Origin: Asterionellopsis glacialis
Taxonomy: Eukaryota > Bacillariophyta > Plagiogrammaphyceae > Rhaphoneidales > Asterionellopsidaceae
Assembly: GCA_014885115.2 (NCBI GenBank)
Contig: WKLE02000485.1
Span: forward strand, 3,284 to 67,283
Reading direction: 5' to 3'
Length of the DNA stretch: 64,000 bases
Of this stretch, positions 44,969 through 53,803 are shown piece after piece. The position numbers were made by a program, and so were the translations under genes. The first letter of the stretch is position 1. The number at the start of each line of letters is the position of its first letter. The notes under the pieces were generated by a model, which was not told the DNA's origin, did not search any database, and saw only the letters and a program-made list of their open reading frames with translations.

Positions 44969-45290
44969 ATGACGCTGAGAGAGCGATACTTTTCACTTGT
45001 ATGTTATGGTGAACAAAGCTGTACGAAACCCGCATGACTTGAGACTGCTGTTGTTCTTTCTGCTCATTGCCTTGCAAGACCCGCGTCAGTTTCCGGGGGA
45101 GGGAGATTTTGATTCATATCGGATTAAGGAACGGGTGAACGAGGAATGGAGAAAGGGGGGCGCCTTTTGTCTCAAATGTCAAGAAGCTTTGTCGACCCCG
45201 CCATCGCAGAAGATAGGATGGCAAATATCCTGACTTTATAGTCTCTATGAAATAGCCATGATTGTGTTTTTAAGATATTGCATTCTAAAA
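44969..45290. other. Short intergenic region
   Basis: Upstream flank of the HA-repeat gene and downstream flank of the proteasome-fold gene. A plus-strand 78-codon frame at 44997-45233 has no family resemblance and is not called. Confidence 0.35.
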
Positions 45291-46490
45291 TTATTGTTTA
45301 TTTTTAAGTAGTAATTCTTCCAAACATTCCTTTCGACATGAATGTACTGCAAGAGGGTGTATTTGTGCAGTTTGGCATTGTCGTCGTTTTCCATCTGTCC
45401 ACACAAGGTGAGCTTCATATATCAATTTGTTATTGTCATTCATTTCAGCAGTACTCCCAGTAGATGTTGGTGTTGTGGTCGTTTTGATACCGGCATTTAA
45501 TCTCCCTTGAAGCATAGCTTTCATGGCTACTTTCAAAGCCTGTGATGCATCATCAATAACTTTAGGTGATGTTGACAATGATTCCCCATTGTCATCTTGT
45601 TGGTTATCAACTAGACTTGTTTCAGATTTAATTCCCCATAATAACGGTCGAATTATATTTGCATATCGTCCAACTACAGCACGTCCCTTGGCATGATGTC
45701 GCCATACACCCGCAGGATCCAATGTTACGAGGGAAAGAACAACATTGCTAGTGTCCTTCAATTCACCATTGCCACTACCTTCGTCCTTACGATTTTTATT
45801 CCTTACTTCTTCTGCCATGATGCATAATACTTGTACGCCATACGGTCTTGATCCTTCATCACGTGTCGATCGATCTAATTTTTGAGATAATATAGATATC
45901 AGTTTGAAAGGTGACGATGGTGAAGGTTGATTATAAAGCTGTACCAAGGAATCATGAGATTTCGACATGTACTTGGTTAAATGCAATATATCAGGTAAAA
46001 ATCCTGTCATTCCCATCATACAGGATGATCCAAGACGTGTCCATGTATACATACTTGTTTGTGTTTGTGATTGTGGTGATTGTTGCATGATTGGAATTCC
46101 ATATTTTTCACCCTTGACATGAGCTGTGGTGGTAGTATCATCATGATCAAATTTATCAAGTGATGAAGATTGTCGTGTTACAAGTACAACAGCTACATTA
46201 CCCTTCGTTGTAGATACAGCTACAAGAGTACTATGAGCTTGTGAGGCTTCCAAGGATGGTTCCAAATGACGAATAGGTGATATCAATATATCTTTGCTAG
46301 TACTGCTCGCGTCTGCCACAAGAACCACCAATGACATGTACAACATTGTCATTATCAGCATCAAAAGAGAGTTATTTATCTTGGATGTTATTGCCATTGA
46401 TGCTGTAACACAGGGGGAGGATCGTCGTCCTCGTCTTTGATGCATCATTCTTGGAGAAAAACTACTCACAGATTTCCCATGACAATTCAT
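45291..46490 (-). CDS. Secretory-pathway proteasome-fold (Ntn-like, alpha-type) protein
   Basis: Single exon, 399 residues. A basic N-terminus precedes a hydrophobic stretch, SLLMLIMTMLYMSLVVLVADA, which reads as a signal peptide (or signal anchor); an internal ATG at 46397 would give a shorter one. The rest has proteasome-subunit character: STLVAVSTTKGNVAVVLVTR (central strands), TWTRLGSSCMMGMTGFLPDI, SHDSLVQLYNQPSP, RPYGVQVLCIMA and VVLSLVTLDPAGVWRHHAKG, then AVVGRYANII. These match in order the RPFGVS, DPSG and IGKNS-type segments of alpha subunits. No N-terminal catalytic threonine is expected in alpha-type folds, and none is evident. A poly-Thr/Ser insert precedes the C-terminus. Location outside the cytosol would be unusual for a proteasome subunit; the partner is unknown. 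The region upstream is interrupted by an assembly gap. Confidence 0.68.
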   Translation of the reverse strand: MNCHGKSVSSFSPRMMHQRRGRRSSPCVTASMAITSKINNSLLMLIMTMLYMSLVVLVADASSTSKDILISPIRHLEPSLEASQAHSTLVAVSTTKGNVAVVLVTRQSSSLDKFDHDDTTTTAHVKGEKYGIPIMQQSPQSQTQTSMYTWTRLGSSCMMGMTGFLPDILHLTKYMSKSHDSLVQLYNQPSPSSPFKLISILSQKLDRSTRDEGSRPYGVQVLCIMAEEVRNKNRKDEGSGNGELKDTSNVVLSLVTLDPAGVWRHHAKGRAVVGRYANIIRPLLWGIKSETSLVDNQQDDNGESLSTSPKVIDDASQALKVAMKAMLQGRLNAGIKTTTTPTSTGSTAEMNDNNKLIYEAHLVWTDGKRRQCQTAQIHPLAVHSCRKECLEELLLKNKQ

Positions 46491-47274
46491 TGCTTTGTGA
46501 GTTTGTCTGATGGTATAGATTATGAAGAGAATAATAAAGAAATGACTATAATAACAAGCTATAGTACGATATGCAATCAGAGCTTAGCTAGATATCATCG
46601 TCGGTACGACAAGGATGGATATCTGGTTGTCTCAGAGTTGACAGTGGTGCAGTGCTCTTGTTTTCACTCATCANNNNNNNNNNNNNNNNNNNNNNNNNNN
46701 NNNNNNNNNNNNNNNNNNNNNNNNNNNNNNNNNNNNNNNNNNNNNNNNNNNNNNNNNNNNNNNNNNNNNNNNNNNNNNNNNNNNNNNNNNNNNNNNNNNN
46801 NNNNNNNNNNNNNNNNNNNNNNNNNNNNNNNNNNNNNNNNNNNNNNNNNNNNNNNNNNNNNNAAATCAAAGAAGTCGATCTGCGCCCATTGAACAAGAAC
46901 CAAGCATTTGTTCCGAACAGCCCCGCGTGGTTCACACACCTCTAGAACGCACCTGTTTTGCAGGAACGCAAATGCACTACGGTAGAATTTTTTCTTTTTT
47001 CCCGGGAAGAGAAACCAAAAAGTACGGTACATACAAGGGTACAGTATCGCAAGTTCAGAACTGTTTCTAAATAATACTCCGTAATCCTTTTTACCAAAGA
47101 CAAAGGCTGTTTTACTTCTTGAGTGACTATTTTTCAAACGACAACAAGTCATTTTTAAAAGAGACACTCTAGGATTGCAGTTGAAGAAGTTACAAGGAGG
47201 GTTCGAAACACACAAACGGAATATTAGACTAGTCGTAGCCGTCACAAGTCACAATATTACGTATCATATTCATC
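46491..47274. other. Divergent intergenic region with assembly gap
   Basis: Lies between two divergent genes and contains a 189-base run of N (46674-46862). Open frames crossing the Ns are artefacts. Promoters for both neighbours probably lie here; nothing more can be read. Confidence 0.6.
46674..46862. other. Assembly gap (N run)
   Basis: 189 unresolved bases. The true length is not known, because N runs may be estimates. Confidence 0.99.
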
Positions 47275-48912
47275 ATGAGCGGTAGCAGCAATGGACATCA
47301 TTCTCCATCAACTCCAAGTCGGACACAGTCGTCTGCCGAGTATTCCGATAATATCTTAACACGTACGACAGAGGGATGGTTAGAATTGTTTTTAACACCA
47401 TCCGAAAAACAAACCTTTTCTCATTGGAAGGAAGACGTGAAGGATAAAAGTTTAACACATTGGGCAACGAAAAATTTATTCCATAAAATTAGTTTGTACA
47501 TTCCCGACAATGTTGCACCGAATGTCGTCACGTTGGCTGGATTGGTGTGTTTAGGTCAAGCATGGTATATGGCATATTTGTATGGTGACTCGTTCCCCAC
47601 AGCCTCTACATGGTTTGCTGTAGTCAACATTCTTTTATTCTTCATTACCAATTCCGTCGATTCCATCCATGCGGGTAGGATTCGTCAACGTACGGCACTT
47701 GGTGAATTATTCAAATACAGTTGTGATTGTTGCTCTACAGTCTTTTTGGCCATCTTGACAACGTACTGTTTGGGTGGCGTCAAGCCTGAAACACAGTGGT
47801 ATGCCGTCCAAGCCTCTCAACTGGTATTGTTTACCAAGCACTTGAGTGCCTTTCATCGGAATGCTGGATTACGATACTACGTATTGGCAGGACCAGGCGA
47901 AGTTATCATGTCAGCTGTATTCTTGTTGGCTGTTCGTGCCACACTTGGATTAGGATGGTTCTTACGTGTCTATGAAGCAACCTTCCATCGATTGATCTCG
48001 GTACGTGATGAATATATCCCACAAAAGGGACATATTTTGATAGATAGGTATCAAGATGATCCAGAAGCCTTGGGGACCGAATTTATCATGTCATGCTATT
48101 ATGGAATGTATGTGTTGGCCATTGGTAAGACATTATTGTTACGTAAACCACATGGGTGGTCAAGATTCGGGTTGGCCACATCGCTCCTCATTCGGACAGC
48201 ACCCGCACTCTTGTTACATTTCGGTGTCCCATCCTTTGAGGTTTCGGAAGCAGATGTGATTTGTGATGGATTCTTTTTAGCTGTCCTAACATCAGATGTT
48301 ACACTTGCCAAGATGGCTGGACGTGAAATCCATCCATGGGTGGTACTCATGTCGTTTGCGGCTGTATTATCCCATTCAGCTGTCCTATCCTTGGTATTGG
48401 CATATTACATTGCAGTCTTTGCAGACTTGTGTTCCTTCTTGAATATGCCTCTCTTGACAACATGTCGTAATGTCTATTGTGATGGTGTATACGATTTATG
48501 TCATATTGGACATAAAACGTTATTTCAGAATGCATTGGGATATGGTAATCGTTTATATGTGGGTGTGGTGGGTGATAAGGATGCAAGTGTCTACAAACGT
48601 CCACCCATCATGACACACGACGAACGGTGTGCGGAAGTGGAGGGATGCAAAGCCGTGACAAAGGTCATTCGTAATTCACCATGCTTTGGATTAACACAAG
48701 AATTTTTTGATAAACATCAAATTCATGTGGTTGCCTTTGGTCAAGAATATCAAGAAAGATTTCCAAATCCGGATGATGATCCCTATTATGGATATGCTAG
48801 AAAAATTGGCATTGCCAAACCCCTGCCACGTACAGAAGGTCTAAGTACAAGCGATTTAATTCGACGTATCCAAGCTGCTCGACCTGCAGATGAAAAGAAG
48901 AGTGCAACATAA
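47275..48912 (+). CDS. CDP-alcohol phosphotransferase-like membrane domain fused to choline/ethanolamine-phosphate cytidylyltransferase
   Basis: Single exon, 545 residues. Residues about 50-390 form a polytopic membrane domain like the CDP-alcohol phosphotransferases (choline/ethanolamine phosphotransferase type): PDNVAPNVVTLAGLV matches their N-terminal signature, and about eight hydrophobic helices follow. The catalytic motif (D-x2-DG-x2-AR-x8-G-x3-D-x3-D) is altered: N126, D129, S130, A133, G134, G143, K147, D151, so two of four aspartates and the glycine and arginine of the DG-x2-AR part are replaced. Residues 397-535 are a cytidylyltransferase: RNVYCDGVYDLCHIGH with intact H-x-G-H (H410, H413), FGQEY, and RTEGLSTSDLIRRI. 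Cytidylyltransferases of this type make CDP-choline or CDP-ethanolamine. The fusion would couple two Kennedy-pathway steps, or anchor the cytidylyltransferase to membrane if the first domain is inactive. Confidence 0.85.
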   Translation: MSGSSNGHHSPSTPSRTQSSAEYSDNILTRTTEGWLELFLTPSEKQTFSHWKEDVKDKSLTHWATKNLFHKISLYIPDNVAPNVVTLAGLVCLGQAWYMAYLYGDSFPTASTWFAVVNILLFFITNSVDSIHAGRIRQRTALGELFKYSCDCCSTVFLAILTTYCLGGVKPETQWYAVQASQLVLFTKHLSAFHRNAGLRYYVLAGPGEVIMSAVFLLAVRATLGLGWFLRVYEATFHRLISVRDEYIPQKGHILIDRYQDDPEALGTEFIMSCYYGMYVLAIGKTLLLRKPHGWSRFGLATSLLIRTAPALLLHFGVPSFEVSEADVICDGFFLAVLTSDVTLAKMAGREIHPWVVLMSFAAVLSHSAVLSLVLAYYIAVFADLCSFLNMPLLTTCRNVYCDGVYDLCHIGHKTLFQNALGYGNRLYVGVVGDKDASVYKRPPIMTHDERCAEVEGCKAVTKVIRNSPCFGLTQEFFDKHQIHVVAFGQEYQERFPNPDDDPYYGYARKIGIAKPLPRTEGLSTSDLIRRIQAARPADEKKSAT

Positions 48913-50173
48913 AAAAATTTGAACCAAAAACAAACCAAGAAAATTATTGTGACGAATCATGTTGTTCGTTCGTTTTTGTGTGTGAGGAACGTAATGGTGG
49001 GGAAGGACTGAGCGCGGGAGAACCACAGACAAAGAGCGTCTGTGTCAAGTGCAGAGTTTCATTTTTGGGGGTCCAGATGGTGGGATGAAATGGGATATTT
49101 TATAGTTGAATGGCATTCATGATGCTTTCTGCTCAAACTTTTTAAACGAAATGCTGCTTGTGTAACAAATATATATTTTTCTTTATTTTTAGTTAGCGCT
49201 AGCTAGTTTGTTTAGTGAGATTACGGTACCTTGCTGGAGCTACTTTTTGGTAGAAAAATAGAACATGCAGTATATCTCTAGTTAGCTTGTCGTATAGGCT
49301 CAAAAAATTGTGCACTTGTTTTGAAATCATGTTCCTTCAAGTGATGATCGTGCTTTCTAGGAGATGATAATCGGTCGAACGGCGACTCGATACACAATAT
49401 AAATGTAGTTTGTAGACGTGTGTAATGATGTATCCACATCCAATTTATCAAAACTCGTTTGAGTATTCACAACGACACGGCGAAGGAAGTTTTTCAAATT
49501 TGTTTTTACCTTCGAAGAACCTTAGTAAGGCTTCGGACGATACTTGGTGAGAAGGTATATGATGATAATTCTTGTTCTCTTGATGTGTACACTCTTTGTG
49601 TGTACCTTCACAGTCCTTTAGCATTCGATGGTCGACTGCCAAAGTGATCTTCAAAAAGAAACGCCTCATCATCCAGTTTAACCCTCATCTAGTGTGAGGG
49701 GGGATGATGATGATTCAATCTCTCTGTATTGATATTTTAAAAAAGAAACTCCTCATTAACCAGTTTAACCCTCATCTAATGTGAGGGGGGATAATGATGA
49801 TTCAGTCTCTCTATTGCGTAGTGATCACGTTGATGAGGGTACGTGCACTTGCAAGAGATCTGCCCAAGTCGGCTTTGAATTATATATTAACGTCAATTCT
49901 TTTTTTTGTTTTTGTTTTTGTTTTTTTTCCTTTTTATAATTTTCAAGTTTTCAGTTTCTGTTTCCAAACAATTTTTGTTTTTGTTTTCACTTTATTTGAT
50001 GTTTGTAGTATTATATTTCTTTAATAATATATAATAGTTCCCCTTGTAGTATTCCCCGAAGATAAATACTGCATGCAAGCACTAGAGAGAGAGGTACTGC
50101 AGCAGTATTGGTTTGACGTCCGTCCAAGAATTGAGTATGAGAGAGTTAGGTTGTATTTATTCCTCGTTTCTCC
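48913..50173. other. Intergenic region
   Basis: About 1.26 kb without a supported gene. It contains the 87-bp tandem duplication at 49652-49825, a T-rich stretch with TTTTTGTTTTTG runs near 49905-49990, and CTAGAGAGAGAGG at about 50083-50095. Upstream frames are short and overlapping. Confidence 0.4.
49652..49825. repeat. 87-bp tandem duplication with hairpin
   Basis: Two copies (about 49652-49738 and 49739-49825) of a unit beginning AAAAAGAAACGCCTCAT. Each has CCAGTTTAACCCTCATCTAR then TGTGAGGGGGGAT; the CCCTCA and TGAGGG arms form a short hairpin. Several substitutions separate the copies. Confidence 0.8.
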
Positions 50174-51259
50174 TTACTTCTTCTTCCTGGGGTACTTGGC
50201 TTTCTTTGCCGCCCTTGCCTCTGGTGTGTTGTTCTCACGAAGAGCTTGTGCCACCTTCCGGCGCGCAAACTTTCTATCAACAACATACCACATTTCACCT
50301 GGATAATTATTATCCTTCGCTAGGAATCGGCCACCCAAAACAGTTTGGATAGTGTCAACGATTTGATTACTCAAAGTAGTCTTTTCGTTTTTATCCTTCA
50401 AATTCATGTATACAGGCTTGCAGTTATCAATTTCAGTGCGGTAAATCTTGTTACCAGGATGGTGATTACTTCTACCACCACGTCCAAATAGAACATCTCT
50501 GTCCTCCACTGTGACATATTCCTTATCTTGAGGAGTAGGCTTTGGCTTAGGTTTTCGGGTTCTTTTGACCTTCTTAGTTTTAGCCTCAGTTGTTTGTGGT
50601 TTGACATCCTCCTCCACCTCTTCCATTCGGACATCGTTCACAGCAACTTCAGCCGCAGCTCCGTTCAACTCAGCGTCTTCAAGAGTTAGAGGAACATTTT
50701 TTGGAACAGTAAAATACTTTTCCGGAACTTGGAACAGTGGCGCTGTGACATCCTCTGGAGGTGCAGCTTCCTCCGAGAGAGGGTGAACTTCGACCACACA
50801 TGGGTGTGCTTCTTGAGTGTCTTGGATGGTGTCATCTTCGTCACTTCCAAGGGCAGAAAAGTACTGGGGATTCACCCCAAGACCAAGGAAAGGAGGCATG
50901 GCTGGATCGTCGGAAGGCTCCAAAGATGGTGTGCTTGCACTTGTAGAAATCCCGGAAGACGTACGCTTTTCTTCGTAAAGCGCTCCGTCTACAGAACTTG
51001 CCTCCATCGGTTCAGGCAACGCCATGAAGGGATTGTCAAAAATACCGTTCTGGAATTCTCCACAGTAGGGAACACCATTTGCTTCCGTACTGAGTTCCAC
51101 GACCCAGTCACAACTGTGGCCAGGAATGAAACGTTGGGGATAGGTGTGTGTCATCGAAGCGGGATTTTCTTCGTTGTCTTTCATTTTCGTATTGTTTTTT
51201 GATGCTTCATCGTCGCTGAGACGAGCACCCTCGAGTAAATCGAGGGACGGCCACGACAT
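50174..51259 (-). CDS. DUF6824 domain protein
   Basis: Single exon, 361 residues from the ATG at 51259; the open frame starts three codons earlier with GTG. The N-terminal two thirds are low-complexity and acidic, with many Glu, Ala, Pro and Ser residues. A basic linker, KTKKVKRTRKPKPKPTPQ, precedes the C-terminal domain: VTVEDRDVLFGRGGRSNHHP, GNKIYRTEID, then KTTLSNQIVDTIQTVLGGRF, GEMWYVVD and ARRKVAQALRENN, ending in a Lys-rich tail. DVLFGRGG-x2-N-x-H-x-GN is the signature of DUF6824, a family expanded in diatoms and of unknown biochemical function. The layout (acidic region, basic linker and compact domain with helices) suggests a DNA- or chromatin-associated regulator, an inference only. 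Confidence 0.85.
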   Translation of the reverse strand: MSWPSLDLLEGARLSDDEASKNNTKMKDNEENPASMTHTYPQRFIPGHSCDWVVELSTEANGVPYCGEFQNGIFDNPFMALPEPMEASSVDGALYEEKRTSSGISTSASTPSLEPSDDPAMPPFLGLGVNPQYFSALGSDEDDTIQDTQEAHPCVVEVHPLSEEAAPPEDVTAPLFQVPEKYFTVPKNVPLTLEDAELNGAAAEVAVNDVRMEEVEEDVKPQTTEAKTKKVKRTRKPKPKPTPQDKEYVTVEDRDVLFGRGGRSNHHPGNKIYRTEIDNCKPVYMNLKDKNEKTTLSNQIVDTIQTVLGGRFLAKDNNYPGEMWYVVDRKFARRKVAQALRENNTPEARAAKKAKYPRKKK

Positions 51260-52132
51260 TGTATCCACTCTGTCGAGCCAATCGTGAATGGGGTGTGCTT
51301 TTGTATGTTTTTCTATTTTATGTCACAGAGTCTTGTTTGGTTCGCCACGCGGTGATCCTAAGACAGCCATATGACGCCCGACTGAAAATCGTTGGGTCGT
51401 CTCGGGGAATTCTTTTGATATCATCCAATCGGCATTTGATTCCCATTTAGCTCAGGTTTTTTCAAACGTGCTTGTTAAGTCGGTAGGATATATTATGTAT
51501 AAATCTACTTACATAAAAAACAAACTAACCTACAAAGTACCGTCTGTCATTATATCATACTGACAGACTATGACATGTTGAACATGATATTATTATGTAG
51601 ATGAAGAATCTCATAATTTCCTATTTCCTTACATTATTGGAGTACCTATACCGGTACAGGGCAGGTTCATAGGACTAGCTCCTTAGGACTAGGACTATGT
51701 AGGGCTAGTCCTAATGCGCAAATACTGCAGACGACATCCATTTCAGGGCATGTTCGCTTTGATTTAGAGGGGATTTGCAAAGGGTAAATGATGTGGTAAT
51801 TTAAGCATGTCGTCTCACTGCTTCATTGTGGTCTAATGAATAGGACAATACATGAATTTTTGTTTTCTAGACTGCATGTATCTGCAGGACTGGAGTCATT
51901 GTAACTTTTGTAAAGTTGTAGTCTTGATTCAAAATTTGCTATAGCTCTAATGCTTATTATTGTAACAGTAACATTCAGGAAGTAATGATCTATAGAAAAT
52001 AGATCAACATGGGTCACAACTCACAAGCCAATATGCACAAAAACAATGTAATGTAGTTTTTACACCACCTTTCACAAGCTAACCCAAAAGGTTACAACTT
52101 GCCTTCAGCTCGACTTATACTGTATTCTTATA

Positions 52133-52390
52133 TCAAAGGATTGACATAGCAATAGTGGACTGAAATATCTGCTCCTGTAAAATAGGGATGAGCAATTTGA
52201 AGAGGCTCTTACATGATGCTGGTGGGCCCTTTAGGTTTTGCATCCTATTTGGTAGGTTGGCAATATTTTTTACAAGACTCATGACAATGTCAACTCTGAC
52301 ATTTCCCAGTAGGGTCTTGGATCAAAAATAAGTAGCAGGCCCTTTAGATACATCAATAAGGTTTCTTGTGTGAAATTGCACCTCTGAGGT
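52133..52390 (-). pseudogene. Coding relic, family unknown
   Basis: The minus strand from 52390 reads TSEVQFHTRNLIDVSKGPAT with YF, one TGA stop, then SKTLLGNVRVDIVMSLVKNI, followed by ANLPNRMQNLKGPPASCKSL and FKLLIPILQEQIFQSTIAMS before a second stop. Composition and length point to former coding sequence, possibly of a mobile element, but I recognise no family. Confidence 0.4.
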
Positions 52391-52811
52391 AAAAACAAAT
52401 ACCTATGTGTATTTGTCTAAAATTGTCAAAATTTGGGATATTTTTTGCAAAAATGAGGATTGTTCAACAACAACAAAAGGCAGAGGTACAATTTTTGACT
52501 GCTGTCAATTATGTTTATGAAAAAGTTTGGGGGTGGATTTATCCAAAACACAAGATTCCCCCAGTAGGTTTGAGAGAGAAAAAGGAAAAAATTAAAAAAA
52601 TCTAGATAAAAGTACTAAGAAGGATGAGAGCAAAACAACTTATTCCAGGGAGTGGTGAAAGTCGCTTGACACTACCTTGTAAATATTATTTATAAATTTA
52701 AACTATTCCAGTAGGATAATGTACAGAATACAGTTTTATGAAGTGGAATGCTTTAAATTTATAATTTACATAATAAAATACTTTGCACCACATCTGCCTC
52801 AATTTCTGTTG

Positions 52812-53110
52812 GTTTGGCATGATTTTTGTTATGGAAACAATTGCCATTGCATGAAGATGGCAATCCATACCTTATTAATTGTAATTATCTGGTTAGTTGT
52901 TGAGTTATCAAATCACGTGTATATGGGTATAAACATCAAATCATGAACTACAGTATGCAATTACACACTTTACATCACAATTCTATCAAGCTATTTGGTA
53001 TGATTTTTGTTATAGAAATGATTGCCATCAGATGAAGATGGCAACCAATAATTCTATTGTGTACCAATCGTCCAGTTGGTTGTTGGGTTATCAAAGCGTA
53101 CGTATATACG
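52812..53110. repeat. Diverged ~181-bp-spaced direct duplication
   Basis: A segment starting near 52812 (GGCATGATTTTTGTTATGGA, then CAATTGCCATTGCATGAAGATGGCAA) recurs near 52995 (GGTATGATTTTTGTTATAGA, then TGATTGCCATCAGATGAAGATGGCAA). Both continue with a GGTTGTTG-GTTATCAAA-type word and a GTATATRNGGGTAT tract. Substitutions and small indels separate the copies. Confidence 0.65.
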
Positions 53111-53803
53111 GGTATCAGTCATTGACTATACTACAACAGACAAGACACACATGACGAAGTTTGTCATGTGTTACATGGGCAACAAGAATTTTATGGAGTG
53201 CTCTATGTGTGAATTTTTGGCCACCACTGTGCCAAATCTGGCCATCACTGCCCCAAATCTGGTCACCGGACTGACAACAGGATTCTCCCAATCAGACCAC
53301 TAAAGTTAATATACCTGTTGTCTCATCACTTTCACACCCTCAAGGCAAGTGTGACTAGTTCACACACCCTCAATTCTCTTCTTTGCTCCTCTATTCCTCA
53401 AAGAAGAGTGTGGTACTGTCAGATGGTATTGGATGACAGTGCGGAAGAAGAAGGAGAAATTGAAAATCTTTCTTCTTTCTTTCCCCTTTTTCTCCTTTCT
53501 CTCCCCCCCTTTCCCTTTCTTTCCCCCTTTCCACCTCATTATATAATCAACTCCACCAGCACCATAATAAATACATGCCGCCCTAATCGGTCCAGTGGAA
53601 AAGCATGGACTGGACTGGCCCTAATCGAAATAGGTCCAGCGGAAAAGATTTGGTCCTATTCTAGCAGCGTCAGGCAGGATCATGTTCATTAATTTATTTT
53701 GTACTCCTTAGTTTTCGAGAAGACGAACGAAGGAGAAGCTGTTGACACTTGTAGACTCTGTTTTTCTTGTTGTTGATATCTTTCTGTCAAATATTATAAA
53801 AGC

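Larger units (their letters stand above)
51260..53803. other. AT-rich region with relics and duplication
   Basis: About 2.5 kb without a supported intact gene. It holds GTACCTATACCGGTACAGGG and TAGGACTAGCTCCTTAGGACTAGG words near 51640-51720, a minus-strand coding relic (52133-52390), and a diverged duplication near 52812-53110. A long pyrimidine tract lies at about 53465-53535. A plus frame of 66 codons at 52405-52605 is protein-like in places but not recognised. The duplicated pieces and relic suggest old mobile-element remains. Confidence 0.5.

Noticed and set aside
46437..47245. Frames spanning the N run
   Set aside because: Most residues are undefined and the frames exist only because N has no stop codons.
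50729..51202. 157-codon plus-strand frame antisense to the DUF6824 gene
   Set aside because: It lies opposite a strong coding gene and shows no family signature; its length reflects the acidic codon usage of the sense strand.
53318..53692. 124-codon plus-strand frame with possible LTR-like ends
   Set aside because: Composition is low-complexity and includes the pyrimidine tract; no convincing TG..CA termini with a target-site duplication were seen.
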